Shown piece by piece: positions 52,578-61,267 of a stretch of 63,052 nt of DNA (its first letter is position 1; every line of letters starts with the position of its first letter). Origin of the DNA: Blastococcus sp. TF02A-26. GTDB lineage: Bacteria; Actinomycetota; Actinomycetes; Mycobacteriales; Geodermatophilaceae. Where the stretch lies: contig NZ_QOHG01000025.1 of assembly GCF_003319125.1 (NCBI RefSeq), positions 1 to 63,052 of the forward strand. Reading direction: 5' to 3'. The position numbers were made by a program, and so were the translations under genes. Below the pieces are notes generated by a model. It had not been told where the DNA came from. It saw only the letters and a list, made by a program, of their open reading frames with translations, and searched no databases.

Positions 52578-53038
52578 TGACCTCTCGTCCGCAGCCGGGA
52601 CGGCGCATCCTGCCCAGCGTGTGGCAGCGCCACCCGGCGGTCCGCACCGGTGACCAGTTGACCGTGGGGGAGCGGGCGGCCGACCGCCTGCGCAACGGCA
52701 TGGGCTCGTGGACGTTCGTCTTCGGGGCGCTGCTGTTCCTCGCCGGCTGGATGCTCGGCAACGGCAGCTCCGGCTTCGACCCCTACCCGTTCATCCTGCT
52801 CAACCTCGTCCTGAGCTGCCTCGCCGCGATGCAGGGGGCGATCCTGCTGATCGCGGCGAAGCGCGCGGACTCCATCTCCTCGGAGCTGGCCGCGCACGAC
52901 TACGCGGCCGACGTGGAGAGCGCCGCGACCGTGCGGGAGGTGCGCGCCCTGGTCCGGGCGCTGCACCGCCACGCGGGGGCCCCGCGCCCGGCGGACGGCG
53001 ACTTCGACGACGTCGAGCCGGTCACGGGGCGGCGGTAG
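52577..53038 (+). CDS. DUF1003 membrane protein
   Basis: 153 residues with two TMs (WTFVFGALLFLAGWMLGN near residue 50; FILLNLVLSCLAAMQGAILL near 75) separated by the conserved DPYPF. The AAKRADSISSELAAHDYAAD tail is typical of DUF1003 proteins, which are widespread, of unknown function, and sometimes induced by stress. The start is ATG with a leaderless -10. It converges on the SRPBCC gene with a 17-bp overlap. Confidence 0.88.
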   Translation: MTSRPQPGRRILPSVWQRHPAVRTGDQLTVGERAADRLRNGMGSWTFVFGALLFLAGWMLGNGSSGFDPYPFILLNLVLSCLAAMQGAILLIAAKRADSISSELAAHDYAADVESAATVREVRALVRALHRHAGAPRPADGDFDDVEPVTGRR

Positions 53039-53696
53039 GGCTCTCGACCGGTACGGGGGCGCCCTCGGCGAACCGCCGCTCGGCGCGGTGCTTGATGCCG
53101 TGCAGCATCCGGCGGGTCATGACGAGGGTGACCGGCTCCATGACCCGGTTCGCCAGGCGGAGTCCGATCCCCGACGGCCGGCGGGCGATCGAGCGGGAGA
53201 GCAGCCGGCTCCGGCCGGGCCCGTGCGGGACGAGGTGGAAGGACCACACGGCGTTCCACGGGTGCTCCGGCGGCGCCTGGCGGAGCACCAGCGCGCGCCC
53301 GGGGAGCACCTGCGCCACGGGGAACGAGTACCCCTGGGGGATCGGCCCGTACCCGGCGGGGACCACCTCGACGCGGTCGCCGGGCGCGAGGTGCTGCCAC
53401 TCCTCCCGGATCTCGTCGGTGGAGTGGATGTCCAGACCGATCAGGTTCTCCAGCCGGTCGTAGCTGTACATCCCGCCGCGGCCCCTGCCGATCTGCACCA
53501 GCCACGGCCAGACCGCCTCCGGCGGAGCCTCGACGGTGACGGCCAGGGTCGTCTGCTCCACCGAGCCGGGGACGAGCTCGTCCCCGGGGAGGACCCGGGT
53601 GGCCTCGCCGCGGGTGGCGCCCCAGTCCCGCGTGGCGTGCAGCAGCTGGTCGGCCAGCGCGACCGTGCCGGCCGTCGCCGCGAGCGCGCGGATCAT
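53022..53696 (-). CDS. SRPBCC-family protein
   Basis: 224 residues with a START/SRPBCC-like fold. Landmarks: TTLAVTVEAPPEAVWPWLVQIGRGRG near residue 50 (quoted as TLAVTVEAPPEAVWPWLVQ), MYSYDRLENLIGLDIHSTDE, and the sheet HPWNAVWSFHLVPHGPGRSR. The ATG at 53696 overlaps the stop of the DUF6544-like gene (ATGA), implying a shared task, probably binding a lipid or hydrophobic ligand. An N-terminal hydrophobic stretch (ALAATAGTVALADQ) may be a short membrane anchor. Confidence 0.85.
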   Translation of the reverse strand: MIRALAATAGTVALADQLLHATRDWGATRGEATRVLPGDELVPGSVEQTTLAVTVEAPPEAVWPWLVQIGRGRGGMYSYDRLENLIGLDIHSTDEIREEWQHLAPGDRVEVVPAGYGPIPQGYSFPVAQVLPGRALVLRQAPPEHPWNAVWSFHLVPHGPGRSRLLSRSIARRPSGIGLRLANRVMEPVTLVMTRRMLHGIKHRAERRFAEGAPVPVESPTAAP

Positions 53697-54502
53697 CGGA
53701 CGGTCCTCCCGGGGTCGACGTCGAGAGCGTCGTCGAGGGCGAGGTCGAGCAGGCTCAGCTCGGCGTAGACCAGCCGGCTGCCGTCGGGCAGGTGCCAGAG
53801 GGCGCAGGCCCGGCCCAGGCGGGGCAGCCCGTCCACGGTGGTCCAGTCCAGGACCGGGGTGCTCCAGGTGGCGCGCACGAGACCACCGGGCAGGTCCGCC
53901 CAGCGGTCCTCGGTCCGGAAGTCCCGCGGGCGGTCGCGGGCGCCGAGCAGCACCTCCGCGGAGACGGTCCGGCCGGCGTCGGTGACCGCGACCCGGAAGG
54001 AGTCCTCCCCGGTCTCCTCCCAGCGCACCCGCGGGTCCAGCAGCATCCCCGGTGCCAGGAGGACGGCGTCGTTGAGCCACGTGACCAGCTCGCTGGTGTC
54101 GAACTCCGGGCCCGAGCCGTCGGCCACCGGTACGACACCCAGCAGCTTCCCGCGCATCCGGCCGTGCCCGGACCGGTAGGTGTCCCAGCCCCACATCGGT
54201 ACGGCGCCACCGAGCAGCAGCCGCATCCGGAACAGGCGTGCGATCTCGTCGACGGTGTTGACCTGCCAGGCCTCGCACGGCATCCAGCGCCCGCCCGGAC
54301 CGCGCCGGAAGCGGCCGCCCAGGTGGGCCCGGAACGACCGGGTGCGCGGCCGGCCCACGACGCCCATCGCCGTCAGGTACCGGCGCACGGGGTGCGGCAA
54401 CCCGGCCAGGTCCCCCTCGGCGACGGGCTCGCCGGGCGGGGGCGCGGCAGCCGCGGTCGCGGGGGCGTGCGCAGCACCCTGCTGGGTTCGGTGGCGCTGC
54501 AC
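53693..54502 (-). CDS. DUF6544-like protein with uncertain start
   Basis: The conserved portion (about 240 residues) begins AGLPHPVRRYLTAMGVVGRP, followed by RSFRAHLGGRFRRGPGGRWM, FRMRLLLGGAVPMWGWDTY, GRMRGKLLGVVPVADGSG and DRWADLPGGLVRATWS. This matches the DUF6544 group. The open frame extends far upstream with no obvious start. The GTG at 54502 is the first within reach, but it lies inside the remnant of the divergent Usp gene, and its 30 extra residues are Ala/Pro-rich. The original promoter and start may have been lost in a deletion. Coupled to the SRPBCC gene. Confidence 0.65.
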   Translation of the reverse strand: MQRHRTQQGAAHAPATAAAAPPPGEPVAEGDLAGLPHPVRRYLTAMGVVGRPRTRSFRAHLGGRFRRGPGGRWMPCEAWQVNTVDEIARLFRMRLLLGGAVPMWGWDTYRSGHGRMRGKLLGVVPVADGSGPEFDTSELVTWLNDAVLLAPGMLLDPRVRWEETGEDSFRVAVTDAGRTVSAEVLLGARDRPRDFRTEDRWADLPGGLVRATWSTPVLDWTTVDGLPRLGRACALWHLPDGSRLVYAELSLLDLALDDALDVDPGRTVR

Positions 54503-55039
54503 TGCGTCGCGCACGCCCCGTGCCCGGTCGTCGTCGTGCACCCCGCGGCCGTGCAGGTGCCCCTCCGCGTCGTCGTCGGGATCGACGACTCCGCCATGTC
54601 GCGGGCGGCGCTGGCACGGGCCGCCGCGGAGGCACGCCGGCTGGGCGGGGAGCTCGAGGTCGTCGCGGTCCAGCCCCCGGTGGCGTACTGGAGCGAGGTG
54701 CAGGCCGTGGTCCTGCCGCCGATCGCGGAGGCGCGCGAGCAGCTGCGGCAGCGGGCCGGGGAGATCGTGGCCGAGGTGCTGGGAAACGCGACGCCGGCCC
54801 GGGTCCGCGTGGAGGACGGTGCGCCGGGCGAGGTGCTGCCCCGCGTGGCCGCCGGCGCGGCCCTGCTCGTGGTGGGCAGCCGCAGCCGCAGCCGCGTCGC
54901 GGGGATGCTGCTCGGCTCCGTCGCGCTGCACTGCGCGGTCTCCGCACCCTGCCCGGTCATGGTGGTGCACCCGGAGCGCACCCGGGCGGCGGATCGACCG
55001 GCGACGGCGGAGGAGCCGGCCGCTGCGTCCGCGGGCTGA
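54446..55039 (+). pseudogene. universal stress protein, 5'-truncated
   Basis: Homology begins abruptly at GSRGRGGVRSTLLGS (54446), the end of a first Usp domain, runs through HCVAHAPCPVVVVHP, then a complete second domain starts at RVVVGIDDSAMSRAAL with GSRSRSRVAGMLLGS (the second Gly of the ATP loop is lost) and ends HCAVSAPCPVMVVHPE. About 120 residues of the first domain are missing. A GTG at 54551 could still start a 162-residue single-domain Usp. The upstream side is occupied by the divergent DUF6544-like gene. Confidence 0.75.
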
Positions 55040-55046
55040 CCGGCGC

Positions 55047-56045
55047 GTGCGCGCCTGGGTGGTCGGCATCCCGGCGCCGATCGCGGCGGGGCCGCTCCAG
55101 CGGGTCGAGCGGCCCCTGCCCGAGCCCGGTCCCGGGCAGGTCCGCGTCGACGTGAGCTGCTGCGGTGTCTGCCGCACCGACCTGCACCTGGCGGAGGGCG
55201 ACCTGCTCCCGCGCCGGCGCGGGGTCGTCCCCGGGCACGAGGTCGTCGGCCGCGTCGGGGCGGTCGGAGCCGGAGCCACCCGCTTCCGGCCGGGCGAGCG
55301 GGTGGGCGTGCCCTGGCTGGGGCGGACCGACGGCACCTGCCGCTTCTGCCGTCGCGGCGACGAGAACCTGTGCACCGCGCCGCTGTTCACCGGCTGGGAC
55401 GTCGACGGCGGGTACGCCGACGCCTGCCTGGTCGACGAGCGGTTCGCCTACCGGCTGCCCGAGGGCCTCGACGACGAGCAGGCCGCGCCGCTGCTGTGCG
55501 CCGGCATCATCGGTTACCGGGCGCTGCGCTGCGCCGACCTCCCGCCCGGCGGCCGGCTGGGCGTCTACGGCTTCGGCGGCAGCGCCCACCTGACCGCGCA
55601 GGTCGCTCTCGCGCAGGGGCTGCGTGTGCACGTGCTCACCCGGGGCGAGGAGAACCGGCGGCTGGCCCGCGAGCTCGGCGTCGACTCGGTGGGCGGTCCG
55701 GCCGACGCGCCGCCGGAACCCCTGGACGGTGCGGTCCTGTTCGCCCCGGCCGGTGAGCTGGTACCGGTGGCGCTGCGGGCCCTCGACCGCGGCGGCACCC
55801 TCGCCGTCGCCGGGATCTGGCTGTCGGCGGTCCCCGCGCTGGACTACGCCTCGGACCTGTTCCAGGAGCGCCGGCTGCGCAGCGTCACCGCGAACACCCG
55901 CCGGGACGGCGAGGAGTTCCTCCGGCTCGCCGTCCGCCTCGGCGTCCGCGCCACCACGACGGCCTACTCGATGGAGGACGCCCCGCGGGCCCTGGCCGAC
56001 CTGGCCGCCGGCCGCTTCGGGGGCGCAGCCGTGCTGCACGCCTGA
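55047..56045 (+). CDS. zinc-dependent alcohol dehydrogenase
   Basis: 332 residues, medium-chain dehydrogenase. Catalytic zinc site in CCGVCRTDLHLAEGD and GHEVVG; structural zinc Cys in GTCRFCRRGDENLC; cofactor region YGFGGSAHLTAQVA near residue 178. It resembles the AdhA/AdhP-like group, whose streptomycete homologue SCO0199 lies within the OsdR-controlled stress cluster. The GTG start is 7 bp after the Usp stop. Probably uses ethanol/acetaldehyde to regenerate NAD+ under oxygen limitation (inference). Its last 82 bp are antisense to the PAP2 gene. Confidence 0.92.
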   Translation: MRAWVVGIPAPIAAGPLQRVERPLPEPGPGQVRVDVSCCGVCRTDLHLAEGDLLPRRRGVVPGHEVVGRVGAVGAGATRFRPGERVGVPWLGRTDGTCRFCRRGDENLCTAPLFTGWDVDGGYADACLVDERFAYRLPEGLDDEQAAPLLCAGIIGYRALRCADLPPGGRLGVYGFGGSAHLTAQVALAQGLRVHVLTRGEENRRLARELGVDSVGGPADAPPEPLDGAVLFAPAGELVPVALRALDRGGTLAVAGIWLSAVPALDYASDLFQERRLRSVTANTRRDGEEFLRLAVRLGVRATTTAYSMEDAPRALADLAAGRFGGAAVLHA

Positions 56046-56665
56046 CGTGCGGGGACGCCGACGGCCAGGCACAGGACCGCCCCGAGGCACACGCCCACGG
56101 CGGCGCCGCCGACCACGTCCAGCGGTGCGTGCGCACCGAGGTAGACCCGTGCCACGGAGTTCAGCACCGCCAGCGCCAGGACCGCCGCCCGCCACCGCCC
56201 GCGCAGGTACGGCCAGAGCAGGACGACGACCCCGAACGCGACGACCGCGTGCCCGGAGGGGTAGGCGATCCCCGCGGAGGGCACGTCGCGCAGCACCGCG
56301 TCCTCGATCGTGCTCCCCGGCCGGGATCGCTGCACCAGCGCCTTCACCAGCTCGCCGTGGACCAGCAGCTTGAGCGGCACGAGGGCGACGAGGGCCAGCG
56401 CCAGCCGCAGGCGGCCCACCGCCAGCGCCGGGACCGCGAGCAGCAGCGGCATCCCGAGCACGCCGAGGAGCTGGAGGAGCCACAAGGGACCCTGCAGCGC
56501 GTCCGGCCAGCCGTTGACGACCCGGAACACCGCGGCCTCGGCGGGGCCCACCTCGCCGGACGCCACGGCCAGCGAGCACAGGACCGCGACCAGGGCGGCG
56601 GCGGCGGCCACGGCGCCGTCGGCCGCCCGCCGCCGGTGCCGCGGGGTCCCGGCGGAGCCGGTCAC
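55964..56665 (-). CDS. PAP2-family membrane phosphatase
   Basis: 233 residues, about six TMs. Catalytic motifs: KALVQRSRP (KxxxxxxRP) near residue 110, YPSGHAVVAFGV (PSGH) near 140, and SVARVYLGAHAPLDVVGG (SRxxxGxHxxxD-like, with Ala for Ser at the first position) near 185. It dephosphorylates lipid phosphates such as undecaprenyl or phosphatidic acid derivatives. The GTG start overlaps the flippase-like gene stop (GTGA). The 3' end overlaps the convergent dehydrogenase by 82 bp. Confidence 0.88.
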   Translation of the reverse strand: MTGSAGTPRHRRRAADGAVAAAAALVAVLCSLAVASGEVGPAEAAVFRVVNGWPDALQGPLWLLQLLGVLGMPLLLAVPALAVGRLRLALALVALVPLKLLVHGELVKALVQRSRPGSTIEDAVLRDVPSAGIAYPSGHAVVAFGVVVLLWPYLRGRWRAAVLALAVLNSVARVYLGAHAPLDVVGGAAVGVCLGAVLCLAVGVPARQACSTAAPPKRPAARSARARGASSIE

Positions 56666-57759
56666 GGAGCAGCGGGGTCGGCCTGCCCGGCGCCCCGCCG
56701 CCAGGCGATCCAGGCGACCAGCCCGCACGGGATCGGGAGGAACCACGTCAGCAGCCGGAAGACGAGCACGGCCGCCGCGGCGCCGGTCGCGCTCACGCCG
56801 ACGGCCGTCAGCCCGGCCACGTAGCTGAGCTCGGCCACCCCCAGCGCACCGGGGGTGATCGGGACGGCGGTGACGAGCCGGGTCACCGCGAAGACCGCGA
56901 GCACCGCCAGCCAGTGGACCTCCGCGCCCTCGCCGTCCACCGTGCGCAGGCAGACCAGGAGCAGCACGAACAGCGCCGCGTGGCTGACCACCGCGGTGAC
57001 GGTGAGCGGGGCCCAGCGCCCGCGCAGCAGCTCGAGCGAGTCGGTGCGGAACCGCTCCGCCCGCTCCGGCCAGCCCGTGGGCGGCTGCCGGCCGGCGGCC
57101 CGGGCGAGGCCGCCGACCAGCCGCTCGGCCAGCCGGGCGGCGACCGCACCCGCCGCCCGGTGCGTGACGATCGCGATCAGCGCCGCGACCACGAGCAGCA
57201 GGAGCACGCTGCCGAGGGCGGCGGCGACGGCGAGCCCGGGCGGGACGTCCGCCACGAGTGCCACGCCACCCAGTGCCAGGGCCGGGAGGCCGAACTTCAC
57301 CAGGTTGTTCCAGATGCCGGTGACGGCGACGGCGCGGGCGATCTGCGCCGCCGAGAACCCGAAGGAGTGGAACATCGCGGCGTTGGTCCCGACCCCGACG
57401 GCGAAGCCGGCCGGCACCGTGTTCGAGACGGCGGTCGACGCCTGGTCGCTCAGGATCGCCTGGGACAGCCGCAGCCCGGGCAGGGCGGCCATCCAGACGG
57501 GGGCGTAGGTGAGCAGGTTGACCACGGCAGCGGCGGCCACGATCGCCGTCTCACCGGCGGTGAGGTCGCGGACCAGCCCCCAGGCGTCGGCGTAGTCGGC
57601 CATCCGGGGCAGGACGCCGGCGAAGACGGCGCCGGCGACGGTGACGGTGAGCAGCGTGCCGCCCACGGGTCCGGTCAGCAGCCGCCGGAGCGACCCACGG
57701 GGGCGCGGCGGCGTCCGGGGCCGGGCGCTCAGGAGCTCCGGCGTGCGCTGTGCCGCCAT
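56662..57759 (-). CDS. lysylphosphatidylglycerol synthase TM-type flippase-like protein
   Basis: 365 residues, about eight TMs, from the family PF03706 (LPG_synthase_TM). Landmarks: LTAGETAIVAAAAVVNLLTY, SNTVPAGFAVGVGTNAAMFH, WNNLVKFGLPALALGG and PITPGALGVAELSYVAGLTA. Likely transports polyprenyl or phospholipid-linked molecules. The ATG at 57759 is 43.5 bp from a DosR-like box centre, and TCGACT (minus strand) sits at the -10 position, so it may be leaderless. Coupled to the PAP2 gene. Confidence 0.88.
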   Translation of the reverse strand: MAAQRTPELLSARPRTPPRPRGSLRRLLTGPVGGTLLTVTVAGAVFAGVLPRMADYADAWGLVRDLTAGETAIVAAAAVVNLLTYAPVWMAALPGLRLSQAILSDQASTAVSNTVPAGFAVGVGTNAAMFHSFGFSAAQIARAVAVTGIWNNLVKFGLPALALGGVALVADVPPGLAVAAALGSVLLLLVVAALIAIVTHRAAGAVAARLAERLVGGLARAAGRQPPTGWPERAERFRTDSLELLRGRWAPLTVTAVVSHAALFVLLLVCLRTVDGEGAEVHWLAVLAVFAVTRLVTAVPITPGALGVAELSYVAGLTAVGVSATGAAAAVLVFRLLTWFLPIPCGLVAWIAWRRGAGQADPAAP

Positions 57760-57795
57760 GGGCCCAGTCGACACGGCGGAGGGCACCGGCCGCGC

Positions 57796-57809
57796 GGGCC
57801 GTTGGTCCC
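57796..57809 (-). promoter_or_regulatory. DosR-like box upstream of the flippase gene
   Basis: The minus strand reads GGGACCAACGGCCC (GGGAC-CAAC-GGCCC). The centre (57802.5) is 43.5 bp from the flippase ATG, the same spacing as at the SDR gene (41411). Confidence 0.65.
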
Positions 57810-57898
57810 GACCGCCCGGGACCGTGCGCCTCTCCCTCCCGTCGGCCTCCGCCCCGACCGTGGGAGCCAGCACGACGAGATCCCCGGAGGAGGCCACC

Positions 57899-58192
57899 GT
57901 GAGCGCCACCGAGCCCAGGAAGCCGACGTCGACGCCGGCCGAGATGAGCACCGCCGAGAAGATCGCCGCGGAGTGGGAGGCGCGCCACGACGTCGCCGCC
58001 CGTGGCCACCGGCCCGACCCGCTGGTCGTGCAGCACTACCTCGCGCACGCGCGGACCGAAGAGGCCCGGCACCACGTGCCCCCGCCCGCTCCGGCGGCTC
58101 CTGCCGGCCCGCCACCTGCTGGCGAGTCACCGGTCGCCGGACGCCCGGAGACCCCCGTCCGGTGGTGGCGGCGGGTCCTCGGCCGCCGCTGA
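57899..58192 (+). CDS. small hydrophilic protein of unknown function
   Basis: 97 residues. Begins MSATEPRKPTSTPAEMSTAE with KIAAEWEARHDVAARGH next, then a Pro/Ala-rich stretch and WWRRVLGRR at the end. No recognised domain. The GTG has GGAGGAGG 6 nt upstream. It is divergent from the flippase gene and shares the DosR-like box. The tail might interact with a membrane. It ends 4 bp before the convergent nitroreductase. Confidence 0.7.
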   Translation: MSATEPRKPTSTPAEMSTAEKIAAEWEARHDVAARGHRPDPLVVQHYLAHARTEEARHHVPPPAPAAPAGPPPAGESPVAGRPETPVRWWRRVLGRR

Positions 58193-58196
58193 CCGG

Positions 58197-59360
58197 TCAC
58201 ACCCACGTCGTCCCTCCGCGACCGTCGGAGACGGGCCGGCGCGCCGGGGTCTCCTCCGGTGCCTGCACCGGTGCCGGTGCCGGCGGCGCCGGCCACCCCA
58301 GGCGGCTGGGCAGCGGCGGCGCCGCCGGCTCCGGTGGCCGGCTGCTGTTCTCCACCACGTCGTCGCGCAGCCGGTGCGGAGGGGACGGGGACGCCGCGGC
58401 CCGGCCGATGCGCAGCAGCATCTGCGGGTGGGAGTCCCACGTCAGCGCCGAACGGAGCTGCGTCCGGGTGAGGGGCACCTCGACGGCCTGCGTCAGGGGA
58501 CTGGCGGCCCAGCCCTCGCCGGTCAACTCCAGCTCCAGGCGCTCGAGCGCCTCGCCGGCCCTCAGCCAGGCGGCCTGGTCGTCGCGAGGCGTGGCGAGCA
58601 GGACGATCGTCTGTCCCGAGGTCGAGTGGGTCTCCGGCGGGAGCGCCCCGGCGCCCGCGGTGTCGAAGTCGCGGATGGGCACGTCGTCGTGCTGGCGTCC
58701 GTCCACGTGCGGCACCACCGAGGCGGGCACGCCGTCGCCGCTCTCCGCCGATCTGGTCGTCCAGCGCCGGAGCTCGGCCCGGTAGGCCGGGTCGGCGTTC
58801 TGGACCGCGTCGGCCTGCTGCGTCAGCCGCGCCACCAGGGCCCGGTGCGCCTCGTTGCTCAGCGGGAGCAGCCGTGCCCCCTCGGCGGCGACCGCACCGG
58901 CGAGGTCGCGCAGGAGCTCCTCGGGCACCTCCTCGGCGGTGAAGGCACGGCGGTTGGTGCGACGCCGGGGGACCGCCGGCGCCAGGGCGGCCAGCTCCGG
59001 GTCCGGCGGTCCCTCGACGAGGCGGACCACCGCCAGCAGGTCGGGGTCGGCCGGGTCGGGGAGCCGCTCGACGGCGGTCGCCCATCCCGATGCGGCGAGG
59101 GACACCCGGGCGTTGAACAGGGCTGCGCCGACGCTCTGCGCCAGGGCGCGCCCGACGGGGTCGAGCGTCAGCAGCTGGCGGGTGCGGTCGGCGTGCAGCT
59201 CCAGCCGGTCTCCGTGCAGCACGAGCCGCCAGGGCTGGGTGTTGTGCACGGACGGCGCGAGCCGCGCGGCGTCGGCGGCGTCCTCGAGTGCGTCCGACGG
59301 AGCCGGGCGGGAGATCGGCCCCGTGCTCGGCGGCGGGTCCTGGTGCGTGGTCGGCGGCAT
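58197..59360 (-). CDS. Acg-family nitroreductase-like FMN protein
   Basis: 387 residues, longer than the paralogue at 1295-2287 by a Pro-rich tail of about 45 residues. Signature ARLAPSVHNTQPWRLV near residue 35; TLDPVGRALAQSVGAALFNA; RRRTNRRAFTAEEVPEELL; C-terminal DSHPQMLLRIGRA. It is similar to mycobacterial Acg/Rv3131/Rv3127, known DosR targets. The ATG is followed by 30 variable residues before the core begins. It ends 4 bp from the convergent small ORF at 57899-58192. Its 279-bp upstream region, shared with the DUF4389 gene, contains half-sites resembling GGGACC. Confidence 0.88.
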   Translation of the reverse strand: MPPTTHQDPPPSTGPISRPAPSDALEDAADAARLAPSVHNTQPWRLVLHGDRLELHADRTRQLLTLDPVGRALAQSVGAALFNARVSLAASGWATAVERLPDPADPDLLAVVRLVEGPPDPELAALAPAVPRRRTNRRAFTAEEVPEELLRDLAGAVAAEGARLLPLSNEAHRALVARLTQQADAVQNADPAYRAELRRWTTRSAESGDGVPASVVPHVDGRQHDDVPIRDFDTAGAGALPPETHSTSGQTIVLLATPRDDQAAWLRAGEALERLELELTGEGWAASPLTQAVEVPLTRTQLRSALTWDSHPQMLLRIGRAAASPSPPHRLRDDVVENSSRPPEPAAPPLPSRLGWPAPPAPAPVQAPEETPARRPVSDGRGGTTWV

Positions 59361-59639
59361 GGCTGCTCCTCGGTGCGATGGCGCCCTTGCAGGGTCGGCG
59401 GCCCCGCCGGTCGCCCGCTCGGGGCAGCCGTCCCTCCGGCCGGGGCCGAACGTCCCGCGTGGCGGTGGTGGTCGCCGGGAGGCGCCGGAGGTCCCGGTGG
59501 ACGTGCGACGCAGGTCCCTGCCCGGTGCGCGGCTCGGCCGTACCGGGGCACGGGGGCCGGCGGCGACGCTCGATCCAGGCCGCCGGCCGGCGGGGCGAGG
59601 AGCGTCCCGCGGCTCGATCGGCGAGGAGTGGAGGACGGC

Positions 59640-61193
59640 GTGACCGACAACCGGACGCCCTACCCCGTGCGGGTCGACGCGTCGCTGGACGAGTCCCTCT
59701 CGCGCGGGCTGTGGCTCGTCAAGTGGCTGCTGCTGCTCCCGCACTACGTCGTGCTGGGCTTCCTGTGGCTGGGCTTCGCGGTGGTCGGCGTCATCGCGTT
59801 CTTCGCGATCCTGCTGACCGGCCGTTACCCGCGGGCGCTGTTCGACTTCAACGTCGGCGTGCTGCGCTGGACCTGGCGCGTGCACTACTACGGCTACGGG
59901 GCGCTGGGCACCGACCGGTACCCGCCGTTCACGCTCGCCGACGTGCCGGACTACCCGGCGCACCTCGACGTCCCCTATCCGGAGCGGCTCTCCCGCGGCC
60001 TCGTGCTGGTCAAGTGGTGGCTGCTCGCGCTGCCCCACTACGTCGTGGTGGCCGTGTTCGTCGGAGGTGGCCTCTGGATCGGCCGGAGCGGTGCCGACGG
60101 TGTGTGGGACGACAGCTGGGGCTTCGGGGGCCTGGTCGCCCTCCTCGTGTTCGTCGCCGGCGTCGTCCTGCTGTTCTCCGGTCGCTACCCGCGCGGGCTC
60201 TACGACTTCGTGCTCGGCATGGACCGCTGGGCGCTGCGCGTCGCCGCCTACGCCGGCCTGATGACCGACGCCTACCCGCCCTTCCGGATGGACATGGGCG
60301 GCACCGACCCGGGCTCGGTCGCCCCCGGCCCGGCACCGGCCGGACCCGGTGGCGGCGGCGCCGCGCACCCGGCGGCCCCCGGGCCCGCCGGCGGCTGGTC
60401 CGCCGGGCGGGTGGTCACGCTCCTGATGGGTGCCCTGCTGCTCGTCACGGCGACCGGCTTCCTGGGCACCGGCGGGACGCTGCTGTGGGCCGACCAGACG
60501 CAGCGCGAGGACGGCCGCCTGGTCTCGCCGGACGCCGACCTCGTCAGCGGCCGGTACGCGGTGACCACCGACGGCGTCCTCCTGGAGGGGGAGGGGCTGG
60601 ACTGGGTGGTCGACGAGGTCGTCGGGACCACCCGCATCGAGGTGACCCCGGCCGACGCCGACGAGGAGGTCTTCGTCGGGCTGGGTCGCACCGCCGACGT
60701 GGCCGGCTACCTGGACGGCGTCGGACGCAGCGAGCTGGACCACCTGGTCGTCCGCCAGGACGGCGGGGACGAGGTGGTGCGGGGGTTCACCGACATCGCC
60801 GGGGGACCGCCCGCCACGCCTCCGGGTGACGCCGACGTGTGGGTCGCCTCGGTCAGCGGCACCGGCACCCAGGCGCTGGACTGGCGGCCGGCCGAGGGGG
60901 ACTGGACGGTCGTGGTGATGCGGGCCGACGGCGAGGCGGGCATCGACGCCGAGGTGCGGGTCGGCGCGACGCTGCCCGGGCTCACCTGGTTCTCGTGGCT
61001 GCTCCTGGGCATCGGCGCGGTGATCGCGCTGGCCGGCGGCCTGCTGGTCGGGCTGGCCGCCCGCGGTGCCCGGTCGGCTCCGCCCTCCGGCGGCACGCCG
61101 GTCGAGCCGCTGCCCCCGCTGCCGCCGGCTCCACCGGCGACCGCGCAGGCCCCGGTCCTCACCGGCGGGGGCCCGGAGGCTCCCCGGCGCTGA
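59640..61193 (+). CDS. membrane protein with two DUF4389 domains
   Basis: 517 residues. Two DUF4389 units (about 1-100 and 110-225), each with SRGLWLVKWLLLLPHYVVLG-type TM and the conserved GRYPRALFDFNVGVLRW or GRYPRGLYDFVLGMDRWALR. A Pro/Gly linker (about 225-255) leads to a TM, an extracytoplasmic domain (VSPDADLVSGRYAVTTDG to TVVVMRADGEAGIDAEV) and a last TM near 450-475. This is a common layout of large actinobacterial DUF4389 proteins with unknown function. The GTG has GGAGGACG upstream. Ends at a hairpin terminator. Confidence 0.87.
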   Translation: MTDNRTPYPVRVDASLDESLSRGLWLVKWLLLLPHYVVLGFLWLGFAVVGVIAFFAILLTGRYPRALFDFNVGVLRWTWRVHYYGYGALGTDRYPPFTLADVPDYPAHLDVPYPERLSRGLVLVKWWLLALPHYVVVAVFVGGGLWIGRSGADGVWDDSWGFGGLVALLVFVAGVVLLFSGRYPRGLYDFVLGMDRWALRVAAYAGLMTDAYPPFRMDMGGTDPGSVAPGPAPAGPGGGGAAHPAAPGPAGGWSAGRVVTLLMGALLLVTATGFLGTGGTLLWADQTQREDGRLVSPDADLVSGRYAVTTDGVLLEGEGLDWVVDEVVGTTRIEVTPADADEEVFVGLGRTADVAGYLDGVGRSELDHLVVRQDGGDEVVRGFTDIAGGPPATPPGDADVWVASVSGTGTQALDWRPAEGDWTVVVMRADGEAGIDAEVRVGATLPGLTWFSWLLLGIGAVIALAGGLLVGLAARGARSAPPSGGTPVEPLPPLPPAPPATAQAPVLTGGGPEAPRR

Positions 61194-61204
61194 TCGGCTG
61201 AGGC

Positions 61205-61243
61205 CCGATGGCCCCTGCTCCGTCCCGGGGCAGGGGTCATCGG
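61205..61243. terminator. bidirectional hairpin terminator
   Basis: CCGATGGCCCCTGC (61205-61218) and GCAGGGGTCATCGG (61230-61243) pair at 13 of 14 positions around an 11-nt loop. It separates the DUF4389 gene from the convergent HNH gene. Three copies of GTGCCGGG follow at about 61245-61268. Confidence 0.75.
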
Positions 61244-61267
61244 CGTGCCGGGGTGCCGGGGTGCCGG

